From: Sphingomonas sp. Leaf412
GTDB lineage: Bacteria; Pseudomonadota; Alphaproteobacteria; Sphingomonadales; Sphingomonadaceae
Assembly: GCF_001425405.1 (NCBI RefSeq)
Contig: NZ_LMQP01000001.1
Coordinates: forward strand, 325,652 to 389,651
Length of the DNA stretch: 64,000 bases
Direction of reading: 5' to 3'
In this document: in pieces, positions 26,459-35,831 of the stretch
Position numbering within the stretch: position 1 is the stretch's first letter
Layout: the number at the start of each line of letters is the position of its first letter
Position numbers and translations under genes: made by a program
Notes under the pieces: generated by a model
What the model saw: only the letters and a program-made list of their open reading frames with translations
Told to the model about the DNA's origin: nothing
Database searches by the model: none

Positions 26459-27394
26459 TCAGTCGAACAGGCTGGACACGCTCGATTCGTCCGCGATCCG
26501 CCGGATCGCCTCCGCCAGCAGCGGGGCGATGGTCAGGTGGCGCAGCTTGCCCGAATCGCGGACCATGTCCTGGTTGCCGATCGAATCGGTCACGACCAGC
26601 TCGGTCAGCACCGATCCTTCGACCCGCGCGATCGCGCCGCCCGACAGGACGCCGTGGCTGACATAGGCGACCACGTCCTGCGCCCCCGCCTCGCGCAGCG
26701 CCGCCGCGGCGTTGCACAGGGTGCCGGCCGAATCGACGATATCGTCGATCAGGATGCAGAACCGCCCCTCGACCTCGCCGATGATGTTCATCACCTCCGA
26801 TTCGCCCGCACGCTCGCGCCTTTTGTCGACGATCGCGAGGGGGGCGTTGTCGAGCCGCTTCGACAGCGCGCGCGCGCGCACCACGCCGCCGACGTCGGGG
26901 GAGACGACGGTCAGGTTCTGCGTCCCGAATCGCGCGCGGATGTCGTGCGACATGACGGGCGCGGCGAACAGATTGTCGGTCGGGATGTCGAAGAATCCCT
27001 GGATCTGCCCGGCATGCAGGTCGACCGACAGGACGCGGTGCGCGCCCGCGGTGGTGATGAGGTCCGCGACCAGCTTGGCCGAGATGGGGGTGCGCGGGCC
27101 GGGCTTCCGGTCCTGCCGCGCATAGCCGAAATACGGCACGACCGCGGTGATCCGCTTCGCCGACGCACGCTTCAGCGCGTCGATGCAGATCAGCAATTCC
27201 ATCAGGTTGTCGTTGACCGGGTAGCTGGTCGACTGGAGGATGAAGACGTCCTCCCCGCGCACGTTCTCCATGATCTCGACGAAGATCTCCTCGTCCGCGA
27301 ACCGCCGCACCAGCGCCTCGGTCAGCGGCGTCTCCAGATAGTCGGAGATCGCCTTGGCCAGCGGCAGGTTGGAATTGCCGGTCATCAATTTCAT
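26459..27394 (-). CDS. prs: ribose-phosphate pyrophosphokinase
   Basis: A 311-residue PRPP synthetase starting [16 protein letters not shown]. Family hallmarks are [10 protein letters not shown], the ATP-site sequence [38 protein letters not shown] and the PRPP loop [14 protein letters not shown]. It makes PRPP from ribose 5-phosphate and ATP for purine, pyrimidine, histidine and NAD synthesis, fitting hisG and hisD elsewhere in the window. It is divergent from gltX. Confidence 0.97.
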   Translation of the reverse strand: MKLMTGNSNLPLAKAISDYLETPLTEALVRRFADEEIFVEIMENVRGEDVFILQSTSYPVNDNLMELLICIDALKRASAKRITAVVPYFGYARQDRKPGPRTPISAKLVADLITTAGAHRVLSVDLHAGQIQGFFDIPTDNLFAAPVMSHDIRARFGTQNLTVVSPDVGGVVRARALSKRLDNAPLAIVDKRRERAGESEVMNIIGEVEGRFCILIDDIVDSAGTLCNAAAALREAGAQDVVAYVSHGVLSGGAIARVEGSVLTELVVTDSIGNQDMVRDSGKLRHLTIAPLLAEAIRRIADESSVSSLFD

Positions 27395-27468
27395 GGACGG
27401 GACCCTTTCGCGGGCCGCCTTAGAACGCAAAGGGTGGCGAGCGGAAGACCCGAGGCTTAAGCAGCGGC

Positions 27469-28809
27469 ATGACCGTCACCCGTTTCGCCCCCTCTCCGAC
27501 CGGCCTGCTCCACGTCGGCAACGTGCGCGCGGCGCTGCACAACTGGATGCTCGCGCGGCGCGACGGCGGGCGCTTCCTGTTGCGGATCGACGATACCGAC
27601 GCGGCGCGCAGCGAGGAGCGATATGTCGAGGCGATCCGCGCCGACCTCGCCTGGCTGGGGCTGCATCCGGATGGCGAGGAGCGGCAGTCGGCGCGGTTCG
27701 ACCGGTACGAGGCCGTGTTCGACGCCCTGCGCACCGCGGGCCGCATCTATCCCGCGTATGAGACGCAGGGCGAGCTGGATCTCAGGCGCAAGGTGCTGCT
27801 GGGCCGCGGGCTGCCGCCGATCTACGACCGCGCGGCGCTGGCGCTGACCGATGCGGATCATGCCCGTTTCGCCGCCGAGGGGGTGGCGCCGCACTGGCGC
27901 TTCCGGCTCGACCATGATGCGCCGATCACGTGGGACGATGCGATCCGCGGCGCCCAGTCGTTCGATCCGCGCACGATCGGCGACCCCGTCATCCGTCGTG
28001 CCGACGGATCGTGGCTGTACCTGCTGCCCAGCGTCATCGACGACGTCGACATGGGCGTGACCGACGTCGTGCGCGGCGAGGACCATGTCGCCAATACGGC
28101 GGTGCAGACGCAGATGTTCGCCGCGCTGGACGCCGCGCCGCCGCGCTTCGCGCATGCCGCATTGCTGACCGGGGCGGAGGGAAAACTGTCGAAGCGGCTG
28201 GGCTCGCTGGGGGTGCATGACATGCGCGACGCCGGCGTCGAGCCCGCCGCGATCGTGTCGCTGCTGGCCCGGCTGGGCACCAGCGACCCGGTCGTGCCGA
28301 CCGCCGATCCGGCCCCGCTGGTCGCCGCGTTCGACCTGGCGCGCTTCGGCCGCGCCCCGGCGCGGTTCGACGAGCGCGAGCTGGCGCAGGTCAATGCGCG
28401 GATCGTCCACCAGCTGCCGTTCGAGGCGGTGGCGGGGCGACTGCCCGCGGGCATGGACGCCGCGGCGTGGGAGGCGGTGCGGCCGAACCTGTCGACCGTC
28501 GCGGAAGCGGCGGACTGGTGGGCGGTGATCGACGGCGATGTCGCAGCGACGGGCGAGGAAGCCGACTATGTTGCGCAGGCCGCCGCCGCGGCGCGCGCGA
28601 TCGACTGGTCGGCCGATCCCTGGCACGCGCTGACCGAAACGCTGAAGGCGCAGACGGGGCGAAAGGGCAAGGCGCTGTTCCTGCCGCTGCGCCGCGCACT
28701 GACGGGGCGCGATCACGGGCCGGACATGGCGGCGTTGCTGCCGCTGATCGGGCGCGACCGCGCGCTGACGCGACTGGACTCGAATGCGCGCGCCCAAGCG
28801 CCTATGTAA
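27469..28809 (+). CDS. gltX: glutamate--tRNA ligase (GltX, probably the second-type)
   Basis: A 446-residue class I GluRS. The HIGH motif is [11 protein letters not shown] (residues 8-18) and the KMSKS motif is GKLSKRLG near residue 240. It is somewhat shorter than the usual ~470-residue form and resembles the second GluRS that many alphaproteobacteria carry; such copies can be specialised for tRNA-Gln mischarging, which I cannot test here. Its stop codon shares a base with the ATG of the next gene (small membrane protein). Confidence 0.93.
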   Translation: MTVTRFAPSPTGLLHVGNVRAALHNWMLARRDGGRFLLRIDDTDAARSEERYVEAIRADLAWLGLHPDGEERQSARFDRYEAVFDALRTAGRIYPAYETQGELDLRRKVLLGRGLPPIYDRAALALTDADHARFAAEGVAPHWRFRLDHDAPITWDDAIRGAQSFDPRTIGDPVIRRADGSWLYLLPSVIDDVDMGVTDVVRGEDHVANTAVQTQMFAALDAAPPRFAHAALLTGAEGKLSKRLGSLGVHDMRDAGVEPAAIVSLLARLGTSDPVVPTADPAPLVAAFDLARFGRAPARFDERELAQVNARIVHQLPFEAVAGRLPAGMDAAAWEAVRPNLSTVAEAADWWAVIDGDVAATGEEADYVAQAAAAARAIDWSADPWHALTETLKAQTGRKGKALFLPLRRALTGRDHGPDMAALLPLIGRDRALTRLDSNARAQAPM

Positions 28810-29165
28810 TGTCCATGACCGGTTTCTTCGCCCGCATGTCACCCTTTCGCGCCTGGCGCGACCTGCGCGACCATGTCGTCGGCCGGGGCCCGCAGGAATT
28901 GTGGTTCCTCGCCGCCGCGATCGCGATCACCGCTTTCCTGATCTTCGCCTTCGTCAAGGATTCGCATTTCGAGAAGGTCTATCGCCCCCAGATCACGTAC
29001 GTGAAGCAGTGGAAGCTGGATCGCACCGATGCCGAGATCGTGGCGCAGCAGAAGATCGACCAGGTCCAGCGCGACCGGGACGAGGCCCAGCTGAAGAAGC
29101 AGCAGGACGCGGTACGGGCGCAGTTCAAGAAGCTCGACGATCAATTGTCGAGCATGGGCCTCTGA
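28809..29165 (+). CDS. small single-span membrane protein
   Basis: A 118-residue protein with one clear transmembrane helix (LWFLAAAIAITAFLIFAFV, residues ~32-50) followed by a charged, probably helical C-terminal part (AEIVAQQKIDQVQRDRDEAQLKKQQDAVRAQF written here in part only by its character: Gln-, Asp- and Lys-rich). The ATG overlaps the gltX stop, and ribD follows directly. I recognise no function; the C-terminal segment looks like a coiled coil. Confidence 0.72.
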   Translation: MSMTGFFARMSPFRAWRDLRDHVVGRGPQELWFLAAAIAITAFLIFAFVKDSHFEKVYRPQITYVKQWKLDRTDAEIVAQQKIDQVQRDRDEAQLKKQQDAVRAQFKKLDDQLSSMGL

Positions 29166-29194
29166 ACCACGACGCACCGGATGACGCGCGCTGG

Positions 29195-30187
29195 ATGGGC
29201 GCCGCGCTGGCGCTCGGCGACCGCGCGAGGGGGCGGACCGCGCCCAATCCCAATGTCGGCTGCGTGATCGTGCGCGATGGCCGCGTCGTCGGGCGCGGCT
29301 GGACGCAGCCGGGCGGGCGTCCGCATGCCGAGGCGATGGCGCTGGCGCAGGCCGGGGACGCGGCGCGGGGGGCGATCGCCTATGTCACGCTGGAACCCTG
29401 CGCCCACGACAGCGCGCGGGGCCCCGCCTGCGCGGACCTGCTCGTCGCCGCGGGCGTCGCGCGCGTCGTCGCGGCGCTGCGCGATCCCGATCCGCGCACC
29501 GACGGCGCGGGCCTGGCACGGCTCGCCGCCGCGGGAATCGCGACCGACGTCGGCACGCGCGCGGCGGAGGCGGCGCGCAGCATGGCCGGCTTCCTGATCC
29601 GGCGACGATTCGACCGCCCGCACGTCACGCTGAAACTGGCGCTGTCGCTCGACGGCGCGGTGGCCATGGCGGACGGGCGCTCGACATGGATCACCGGCCC
29701 GGAAGCACGCGCCCATGCGCACCTCGAACGCAGCCGGCACGAGCTTATCCTGGTCGGGCGCGGCACATGGGATGCGGACTCGCCGCGCCTCGACGTGCGG
29801 TTGCCGGGGCTGGAGGGGCGGTCGCCGGTGCGGGTCATTCTGTCGGCGGGCGGGCCCCTTCCCTCTCCCGACGGGAAAGGGAAGGGGCGACGCGAAGCGG
29901 CGCGCAAGGATGAGGGCGGGCAGTTGTGGATCATGTCCCCCCAATCCATCGCCGCCCTGCCCGGCGACCACCTGCTGATCGAGGGCGGCGCGCGGACCGC
30001 CGCCGCCTTCCTCGCCGCGGACCTCGTTGACCGGCTGCTATTGTATCGCGCGCCCGTGTTCGTCGGGGGTGGGCGCGCCCTGCCGGATATCGGCCTGGCC
30101 GATCTGTCGGGCGCGCATGGACGCTGGACGCTGCTCGATTCACGCATGCTTGGCGTGGACCGGGTGGAGGTGTACGAGCGCGGCTGA
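29195..30187 (+). CDS. ribD: bifunctional riboflavin deaminase/reductase RibD
   Basis: A ~330-residue RibD. The N-terminal deaminase domain has PNPNVGCVIV, HAEAMAL and the zinc motif EPCAHDSARGPAC; the C-terminal reductase domain has KLALSLDGAVAM, WITG, LIEGGARTAAAFL. It performs the second and third steps of riboflavin synthesis. The ATG at 29195 is the first standard start, but DDARWM just upstream looks like family sequence; a CTG at 29162 overlapping the previous stop is an alternative. Roughly residues 220-240 are encoded by an inserted palindromic repeat. The stop overlaps ribE (TGATG). Confidence 0.92.
   Translation: MGAALALGDRARGRTAPNPNVGCVIVRDGRVVGRGWTQPGGRPHAEAMALAQAGDAARGAIAYVTLEPCAHDSARGPACADLLVAAGVARVVAALRDPDPRTDGAGLARLAAAGIATDVGTRAAEAARSMAGFLIRRRFDRPHVTLKLALSLDGAVAMADGRSTWITGPEARAHAHLERSRHELILVGRGTWDADSPRLDVRLPGLEGRSPVRVILSAGGPLPSPDGKGKGRREAARKDEGGQLWIMSPQSIAALPGDHLLIEGGARTAAAFLAADLVDRLLLYRAPVFVGGGRALPDIGLADLSGAHGRWTLLDSRMLGVDRVEVYERG
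29854..29915. repeat. family D palindromic repeat embedded in ribD
   Basis: This stretch begins GCCCCTTCCCTCTCCCG and continues with a GGCGACGCGAAGCGGCG hairpin and AAGGATGAGG. It matches the right two-thirds of the complete 88-bp palindromic element at 31952-32039. It is read through in frame as a Gly/Lys/Arg-rich loop (GPLPSPDGKGKGRREAARKD) of the reductase domain. Confidence 0.82.
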
Positions 30188-30810
30188 TGTTTACCGGGAT
30201 CGTCAGCGACGTGGGAACGGTCGCGCGTGTCGAGGCGCGCGGGGACACGCGTGTCGTCGTCTCCACCGGCTACGACACCGCCGGGATCGACCTCGGCGCG
30301 TCGATCGCCTGCTCGGGCGTCTGCCTGACCGTCGTCGACAAGGGCGTGGACGCGGGGGGCGCGGGCTGGTTCGCGGTCGACGTGTCGGGCGAGACGATTC
30401 GCCGCACCGCGCCGGGGCTGTGGCGCCAGGGTCGTCGCCTGAACCTGGAACGCGCGATGAAGCTGGGCGACGAACTGGGCGGGCATATCGTCACCGGCCA
30501 TGTCGACGGTGTCGCCGAGGTCGTCGATATCCGCGCCGACGGCGATTCGAAGCGCATCGCCTTCCGCGTGCCGACCGATCTTGCCCCCTTCCTCGCGCCC
30601 AAGGGGTCGGTGACGATCGACGGCGTATCGCTGACCGTCAACGAGGTCGACGACGCATCGGACGCCAGCGTCTTCGCGATCAACCTCATCCCGCATACGC
30701 AGGCCGTCACGACGCTGGGCGACCTGACCACCGGACAGGCCGTGCACGTCGAGATCGACGTGCTCGCCCGCTACCTCCAACGGATGGAGCATTATCGTGG
30801 CCGCCAATAA
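30187..30810 (+). CDS. ribE: riboflavin synthase alpha chain
   Basis: A 207-residue protein made of two lumazine-binding repeats: MFTGIVSDVGTVARVE with CSGVCLTVVD, then GGHIVTGHVDGVAEV with GSVTIDGVSLTVNEV. It dismutates 6,7-dimethyl-8-ribityllumazine to riboflavin. The start overlaps the ribD stop by one base, and its end overlaps the GTG start of the ribB gene by 14 bases. Confidence 0.95.
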   Translation: MFTGIVSDVGTVARVEARGDTRVVVSTGYDTAGIDLGASIACSGVCLTVVDKGVDAGGAGWFAVDVSGETIRRTAPGLWRQGRRLNLERAMKLGDELGGHIVTGHVDGVAEVVDIRADGDSKRIAFRVPTDLAPFLAPKGSVTIDGVSLTVNEVDDASDASVFAINLIPHTQAVTTLGDLTTGQAVHVEIDVLARYLQRMEHYRGRQ

Positions 30811-31933
30811 ACCCGCCGAACTCTCGCGCCTGCGGCACGGCTATCTGTCCAGCCCGGAGGAGATCATCGACGAGGCGCGCAACGGGCGCATGTTCATCCT
30901 GGTCGACGACGAGGATCGCGAGAACGAGGGCGACCTGGTCATCCCGGCGCAGATGGCGACGCCGGAGAAGATCAATTTCATGGCGCGTCACGGCCGCGGG
31001 CTGATCTGCCTCGCCATGACGAAGGACCGGGTCGAGACGCTCGGCCTCGAACTGATGAGCCGCAACAACGGCACCCGGCACGAAACCGCCTTCACCGTCT
31101 CGATCGAGGCGCGCGAGGGCGTCACGACCGGCATCTCCGCCGCGGATCGTGCGCGCACCGTGGCCGTGGCGGTCGACGCGACGAAGGGCCGCGCCGACAT
31201 CGTGACGCCGGGCCACGTCTTCCCATTGGTGGCGCGCGACGGCGGCGTGCTGGTGCGCGCGGGCCATACCGAGGCGGCGGTGGACGTATCGCGGCTCGCC
31301 GGCCTCAACCCCTCGGGCGTGATCTGCGAGATCATGAACGAGGACGGGACGATGGCGCGGCTCGACGATCTGGTGTCGTTCGCGCAGCTCCACAGCCTGA
31401 AGATCGGCACGATCCGCGACCTCATCGCCTATCGCCGTCGCCACGACCATCTGGTGCAGCTGGTCAGCGAGGCGCCGTTCAAGAGCCGCTGGGGCGGCGA
31501 CTGGACCGTCCGCGCCTATCGCAACAAGGCGACGGGCACGGAACAGGTCGCCCTGGTCAAGGGGCGCGTCGACCCGACGAAGCCCACGCTGGTGCGGATG
31601 CACGCTCTGTCCCCCTTCGCGGACATCTTCGGCGAGGATTCGGAGCGCAGCCGCATGCTGTCGCGCTCGATGGAGATCATCGCGGACGACGGGGCGGGCG
31701 TCGTCGTCGTCATCAATCGCCAGCGCGCCGACGCCTTCACCACCGCGGTGAAGCGCAAGGCGGGGGAGAAGGTGGAGATCGAGATGGAGGAATTGCGCGA
31801 CTATGGCGTCGGCGCGATGATCCTGGCCGAACTCGGCGTCCACGACATGATCCTGCTGACGAACACCCATCACACGCTCGTCGGCCTCGACGGCTACGGC
31901 CTGTCGATCGTCGGCGAGCGCGCGGTGGATTGA
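30797..31933 (+). CDS. ribB: DHBP synthase with degenerate GTP cyclohydrolase II domain (RibBX type)
   Basis: A 378-residue protein. The N-terminal DHBP synthase domain is intact: [43 protein letters not shown] and [11 protein letters not shown]. The C-terminal part aligns in position with GTP cyclohydrolase II but lacks its zinc cysteines (no CxxxxC-type site; it reads [16 protein letters not shown] there), so that activity should be missing. The GTG at 30797 was chosen because it overlaps ribE as in coupled operons. A functional RibA must be encoded elsewhere. Related RibBX proteins are described in proteobacteria. Confidence 0.92.
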   Translation: MAANKPAELSRLRHGYLSSPEEIIDEARNGRMFILVDDEDRENEGDLVIPAQMATPEKINFMARHGRGLICLAMTKDRVETLGLELMSRNNGTRHETAFTVSIEAREGVTTGISAADRARTVAVAVDATKGRADIVTPGHVFPLVARDGGVLVRAGHTEAAVDVSRLAGLNPSGVICEIMNEDGTMARLDDLVSFAQLHSLKIGTIRDLIAYRRRHDHLVQLVSEAPFKSRWGGDWTVRAYRNKATGTEQVALVKGRVDPTKPTLVRMHALSPFADIFGEDSERSRMLSRSMEIIADDGAGVVVVINRQRADAFTTAVKRKAGEKVEIEMEELRDYGVGAMILAELGVHDMILLTNTHHTLVGLDGYGLSIVGERAVD

Positions 31934-31951
31934 GCCGCAAGTAATATCTGA

Positions 31952-32039
31952 CCTCACCCTTCCCACCGCCTTCGGCGGCGGGCCCCTTCCCTCTCCCGTC
32001 GGGAGATGGAGGGAGGCGCGAAGCGCCGGAAGGGTGAGG
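31952..32039. repeat. complete family D palindromic element between ribB and ribH
   Basis: The 88-bp unit starts CCTCACCCTTCC and ends GGAAGGGTGAGG, a perfect terminal inverted repeat. Internal hairpins are CCGCCTTCGGCGG, CTCTCCCGTCGGGAGA and GGCGCGAAGCGCC. A truncated copy is found inside ribD. It sits 23 bases before the ribH start, so it may structure that part of the mRNA. Confidence 0.82.
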
Positions 32040-32062
32040 CCAGTCGATTTCAGGAGTAACCC

Positions 32063-32476
32063 ATGGCCCGCGTCCTCATCGTCGAAGCGCGCTTCTACGA
32101 CCATCTGAACGACATGCTGGTCGCGGGCGCGAAGGCGGCGCTGGCGGGGCATGAGGTCGACGTCGTCACCGTCCCCGGCGCGCTGGAAGTGCCCGGCGCG
32201 ATCGCGCTGGCGGTCGAGGGCGGCCGCTACGACGCGTTCGTGGCGCTGGGCGTCGTGATCCGCGGCGAGACGTACCATTTCGAGATCGTCGCGAACGAAA
32301 GCGCGCGCGGCATCATGGCGCTGACGATGGACGGCATCGCGATCGGCAACGGCATCCTGACGACCGAGGACGAGGCGCAAGCGATCGCGCGCGCCGATCC
32401 CGCGCAGCTCGACAAGGGCGGCGGCGCGGCGAAGGCGGCACTGGCGATGTTGGACCTGCGCACGCGACTGGGGTGA
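32063..32476 (+). CDS. ribH: 6,7-dimethyl-8-ribityllumazine synthase
   Basis: A 137-residue protein of the short lumazine synthase type: [55 protein letters not shown] (given in parts: [12 protein letters not shown] is the catalytic segment) and [14 protein letters not shown]. It condenses DHBP with the RibD product. It ends the rib cluster; the gap to ribB is filled by a palindromic repeat. GGAGTAA precedes the ATG. Confidence 0.95.
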   Translation: MARVLIVEARFYDHLNDMLVAGAKAALAGHEVDVVTVPGALEVPGAIALAVEGGRYDAFVALGVVIRGETYHFEIVANESARGIMALTMDGIAIGNGILTTEDEAQAIARADPAQLDKGGGAAKAALAMLDLRTRLG

Positions 32477-32487
32477 CGCGAACCAGC

Positions 32488-32529
32488 CGTTCGTCCTGAG
32501 GAGCCGCGAAGCGGCGTCTCGAAGGACCG
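32488..32529. repeat. palindromic repeat with GCCGCGAAGCGGC core
   Basis: CGTTCGTCCTGAG ... CTCGAAGGACC flanks the hairpin GCCGCGAAGCGGC. It resembles family A (TTCGCCCTGAG/CTCAGGGCGAA) but with a different core; one copy is seen here, directly after ribH. Confidence 0.55.
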
Positions 32530-32588
32530 TGCCCGTGCTTCGGGACGGGACGTCGGCTACGCTCATCCCCTCCTCACCACGAACCCTC

Positions 32589-32664
32589 CGTTCGCCCTGA
32601 GCGAAGTCGAAGGGCGCGCGCCCAAGGGTCGAACATGGGCTTCGACGTCGCTCAGCCCGAACGG
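32589..32664. repeat. dispersed palindromic repeat, family A, copy 2
   Basis: Left arm CGTTCGCCCTGAGCGAAGTC and right arm CGACGTCGCTCAGCCCGAACGG form an imperfect inverted repeat. It is closest to the copy at 61585-61659. It lies in the ~300-bp gap between ribH and the P450 gene. Confidence 0.8.
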
Positions 32665-32736
32665 GGAGGGGTGCGTGCGCCCGGTAAATCGCTCCCGATG
32701 CCACCCGACCCGTAACCACTGGTCAATCCCGCCGCG

Positions 32737-32760
32737 CTTACTTATACCCGTGTCAGTAAG
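32737..32760. promoter_or_regulatory. operator candidate CTTACT-N12-AGTAAG before the P450 gene
   Basis: Perfect 6-bp inverted repeat in a 24-bp site, ending 15 bases before the P450 start codon. It contains TTATAC (32742-32747), a possible -10 element, so a bound repressor would block the promoter. The layout resembles TetR-family sites; no regulator gene is adjacent. Confidence 0.45.
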
Positions 32761-32775
32761 CCACGGGAGCCGCCG

Positions 32776-34146
32776 ATGCCGCATGCGCACACGATCGAAG
32801 CCAATCCGCACTGGCTCCCGCTCAATCCCCGCAGGACCCTGAGCCACATTCCGGGGCAGCGCGGCTGGCCCTTCGTCGGCAACACGCTGGAGATCCTGAA
32901 GGACCCGCTGGCGTTCCAGCGCAAGATGGTCGCCCGGCACGGCCCGGTCTATCGCAGCAACAGCTTCGGCGGCGACTCGGTCGTTCTGCTGGGGCCGGAC
33001 GCGAACGAACTGGTCCTGTTCGACAAGGACCGGAATTTCTCCAGCGAGCAGGGCTGGGGACCGGTGTTGAACCTCGTCTTTCCCCGCGGCCTGATGCTGA
33101 TGGATTTCGAGAAGCACCGGCAGGATCGAAAGGCGCTGTCGGTCGCGTTCAAGCCCGAACCGATGCGCCATTACGCCGCCGAACTGGACCGCGGCATCGC
33201 CGCCGCGATCCGCGACTGGTCGGGCCAGCCGATCAAATTCTACGATGCGATAAAGGCGCTCAGCCTCGATCTCGCCGCCGCCAGCTTCTTGGGCGTGCCG
33301 CTGGGGCCGGAGGCGGCGAAGATCAACCAGGCGTTCGTGGACGAAGTCCGCGCCTCGGTGTCGGTCGTGCGCTCGCCCCTGCCCGGCACCATGATGCGCA
33401 AGGGCGTGGAGGCGCGCGCGTATCTGGTCGACTGGTTCAGCCGCGAGATCCCCGCGCGCCGCACCGGCGACGGCCAGGATTTCTTCTCGCAATTTTGCCG
33501 CGCCACCGACGAGGCGGGGGAGCCGCTGTCGGACCAGGCGATCGTCGACCACATGAACTTCCTGATGATGGCCGCGCACGACACGATCACGTCGTCGGCG
33601 ACCAGCATGGTGATGATGCTGGGCCGCAACAGGGAATGGCAGGAACGGCTGCGCGAGGAGGTACTGTCGCTGGGCCGCAACGACGACCATGTCGGGCACG
33701 GGGACCTCGATAAACTGGTCCTGACCGAATACGCCTTCAAGGAATCGTTACGGATCATGCCGCCGGTGCCGTCGATCCCGCGCCGCGCGATGCGCGACTT
33801 CTCCTTCGGCGGGTACGACATTCCCGCGGGCACGTTCGTCGGCGTCAACGTCAGCTACACGCACCACATGGCGGAGCATTGGCCCGATTCCGAACGGTTC
33901 GATCCGATGCGGTTCGCGCCGGAGAATGCGAAGGGGCGGCACCGTTTCGCCTGGGTGCCGTTCGGCGGCGGCGCGCATATGTGCATCGGGCTGCACTTCG
34001 CGACGATGCAGATTAAGATGCTGATGGCGCATGTCCTGCGCCATTACCGCATCGAACTGGACGATGACGCCGGACGCGACTGGGCGATCTTCCCGATCCC
34101 GCGTCCCAAGGACGGCCTGCCGGTGCGGATGGTCCCGCTCGGCTAG
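32776..34146 (+). CDS. cytochrome P450
   Basis: A 456-residue soluble-type bacterial P450. The heme-binding loop FGGGAHMCIG starts at residue 396, with Cys403 as ligand; ExxR is in KESLRI; helix I shows AAHDTITSS. An unusual N-terminus HWLPLNPRRTLSHIPGQRGWPFVGNTLE resembles the CYP120/CYP26-like or retinoid-type group rather than camphor-type P450s. Substrate unknown; with crtZ nearby a terpenoid or carotenoid substrate is possible but unproven. No ferredoxin or reductase gene is adjacent. A likely operator precedes it. Confidence 0.9.
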   Translation: MPHAHTIEANPHWLPLNPRRTLSHIPGQRGWPFVGNTLEILKDPLAFQRKMVARHGPVYRSNSFGGDSVVLLGPDANELVLFDKDRNFSSEQGWGPVLNLVFPRGLMLMDFEKHRQDRKALSVAFKPEPMRHYAAELDRGIAAAIRDWSGQPIKFYDAIKALSLDLAAASFLGVPLGPEAAKINQAFVDEVRASVSVVRSPLPGTMMRKGVEARAYLVDWFSREIPARRTGDGQDFFSQFCRATDEAGEPLSDQAIVDHMNFLMMAAHDTITSSATSMVMMLGRNREWQERLREEVLSLGRNDDHVGHGDLDKLVLTEYAFKESLRIMPPVPSIPRRAMRDFSFGGYDIPAGTFVGVNVSYTHHMAEHWPDSERFDPMRFAPENAKGRHRFAWVPFGGGAHMCIGLHFATMQIKMLMAHVLRHYRIELDDDAGRDWAIFPIPRPKDGLPVRMVPLG

Positions 34147-34201
34147 GCCCCCGATCCGATCGCCGCGGCGGGGGACACACGCCCCCGCCGCGACATCGGC
34201 C

Positions 34202-35743
34202 TTACGCCCAGGCGCCGTTGCGCAGAACCGGCGCGGCGTCCTGTCCGCCGTCGCGCAGCACCGCGGGCAGCAGCGCCTGCGGCAGGTTCTGGTACGATAC
34301 CGGGCGCAGGAAGCGGTCGATCGCGAGGCTGCCGACCGAGGTCGTCCGCGCGTCCGACGTCGCGGGGAACGGCCCGCCATGGACCATCGCGTCCGCGACC
34401 TCGACGCCGGTGGGCCAGCCGTTGGCGAGGATGCGCCCCGCCTTCCTCTCCAGCACCGGCACGAGCCGCGCGGCAAGCTCGGTGTCGCCGTCGTCCATGT
34501 GCAGCGTCGCGGTCAGCTGCCCCTCCGCCGCCGCGAGCACCGCGGTCAGCTCGGCCTCGTCGCGGCAGCGGACCAGCAGCGACGACGCGCCGAACACCTC
34601 ATGCCCCAGCGCCGCATCGGCCAGGAACGCCTGCGCCGTGGTGGAGAAGAACGCCGCCTGCCCGCGGGCGACTCCCTCCCCGATCTTGCCGCGCGCGATC
34701 GTCTCGGCCCGGCCCGCCAGCGCGTCGACGCCCTTTTCATAGGCGGCGTGGATGCCCTGCGTCAGCATCACCTGCGCCCCCGCCTCCGCCAGCGCGGTCG
34801 CGGCGGCGTCGGTGAACGCGTCCAGCCCCTCGCCCTCGATCGCCAGTACCAGACCGGGGTTGGTGCAGAACTGCCCCGCACCCATCGTCAGCGATCCGAC
34901 GAAGGCGGTGCCCAGCGCCGCGCCGCGCGCCGCCAGCGCGGCGGGGCACAGGACGACGGGGTTGATGCTCGACATCTCGGCATAGACCGGGATCGGCACG
35001 TCGCGCTCCTGCGCGATCTTCACCAGCGCCAGCCCGCCACCGCGCGATCCCGTGAACCCGACCGCGGCGATGCGCGGATCGCGCACCAGCGCGCCGCCCA
35101 GGTCGTTGCTCGCGCCCGTCAGTTCGCCGAACACGCCCGCGGGCAGATCGCACGCCTTCACCGCCGCGCGGATCGCCTGCGCCACCAGGGCGGCGGTCTG
35201 CGGATGCGCGGGATGCTGCTTCACGACCACGGGGCAGCCCGCCGCCAGCGCCGAGGCGGTGTCGCCGCCCGCGGTGGAGAAGGCGAGCGGGAAGTTCGAC
35301 GCACCGAACACCGCCACGGGGCCGAGCGGCACCATGCGCAGCCGCAGGTCGGGACGCGGCAGCGGCGCGCGATCGGGCATCGCGGGATCGATGCGCAGGC
35401 CCATCCAGTCGCCGCGGCGCAGGACGGTGGCGAACAGTTTCAGCTGTCCCACGGTGCGCCCGCGCTCGCCCTCGATCCGCGCGCGCGGCAGGCCGCTCTC
35501 GCGGCACCCCGCCTCGATCAGGGGATCGCCCAGCGCGACGATTTCCGCCCCGATCCGCTCCAGAAACGCGGCCCGGCTTTCCGCGTCGGTCGCGCGATAG
35601 GCGTCGAACGCGGCCTCCGCCGCGGCACATACCGCGGCGACGTCGGCGGCGGTGTGCGTGGGAAGCGGTTCGCCCACGGGCTCCCCGGAGGCGGCATCGA
35701 TCGATCGCAGCGCGTCGCGTGCGAGAGTGCTGGTGTCGGTCAT
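34202..35743 (-). CDS. alpha-ketoglutarate semialdehyde dehydrogenase-like aldehyde dehydrogenase
   Basis: A 513-residue NADP-type aldehyde dehydrogenase. The catalytic Cys is in [12 protein letters not shown], the general-base Glu in [12 protein letters not shown], the coenzyme segment in GFTGSRGGG and [16 protein letters not shown]. These match the ketoglutarate (2,5-dioxovalerate) semialdehyde dehydrogenases of sugar-acid pathways, which form 2-oxoglutarate. A second ATG at 35746 exists; 35743 has AGGAG at better spacing. A LacI-type operator candidate lies 30 bases upstream, and a sugar transporter gene precedes it on the same strand. Confidence 0.87.
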   Translation of the reverse strand: MTDTSTLARDALRSIDAASGEPVGEPLPTHTAADVAAVCAAAEAAFDAYRATDAESRAAFLERIGAEIVALGDPLIEAGCRESGLPRARIEGERGRTVGQLKLFATVLRRGDWMGLRIDPAMPDRAPLPRPDLRLRMVPLGPVAVFGASNFPLAFSTAGGDTASALAAGCPVVVKQHPAHPQTAALVAQAIRAAVKACDLPAGVFGELTGASNDLGGALVRDPRIAAVGFTGSRGGGLALVKIAQERDVPIPVYAEMSSINPVVLCPAALAARGAALGTAFVGSLTMGAGQFCTNPGLVLAIEGEGLDAFTDAAATALAEAGAQVMLTQGIHAAYEKGVDALAGRAETIARGKIGEGVARGQAAFFSTTAQAFLADAALGHEVFGASSLLVRCRDEAELTAVLAAAEGQLTATLHMDDGDTELAARLVPVLERKAGRILANGWPTGVEVADAMVHGGPFPATSDARTTSVGSLAIDRFLRPVSYQNLPQALLPAVLRDGGQDAAPVLRNGAWA

Positions 35744-35771
35744 CATCGGCTCCTGATCCTGTGGATCGAAT

Positions 35772-35787
35772 ATGGTAGCGGTCCCAT
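35772..35787. promoter_or_regulatory. LacI-type operator candidate ATGGTAGCGGTCCCAT
   Basis: A 16-bp near-palindrome centred on CG, close to the TGGTAGCGCTACCA pattern known for LacI-family sugar regulators in alpha- and gammaproteobacteria (two mismatches). It lies in the gap before the semialdehyde dehydrogenase gene, so this gene could have its own regulated promoter. Confidence 0.5.
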
Positions 35788-35831
35788 GAGCGCAACAGGG
35801 GGCGTTTGCGACCACCCGTCGCGCGCCGGGA

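Noticed and set aside
27400..28809. FMN riboswitch for the rib genes
   Set aside because: No RFN-like conserved pattern is seen upstream of gltX, ribD or ribH; the structured gap before ribH is a dispersed repeat.
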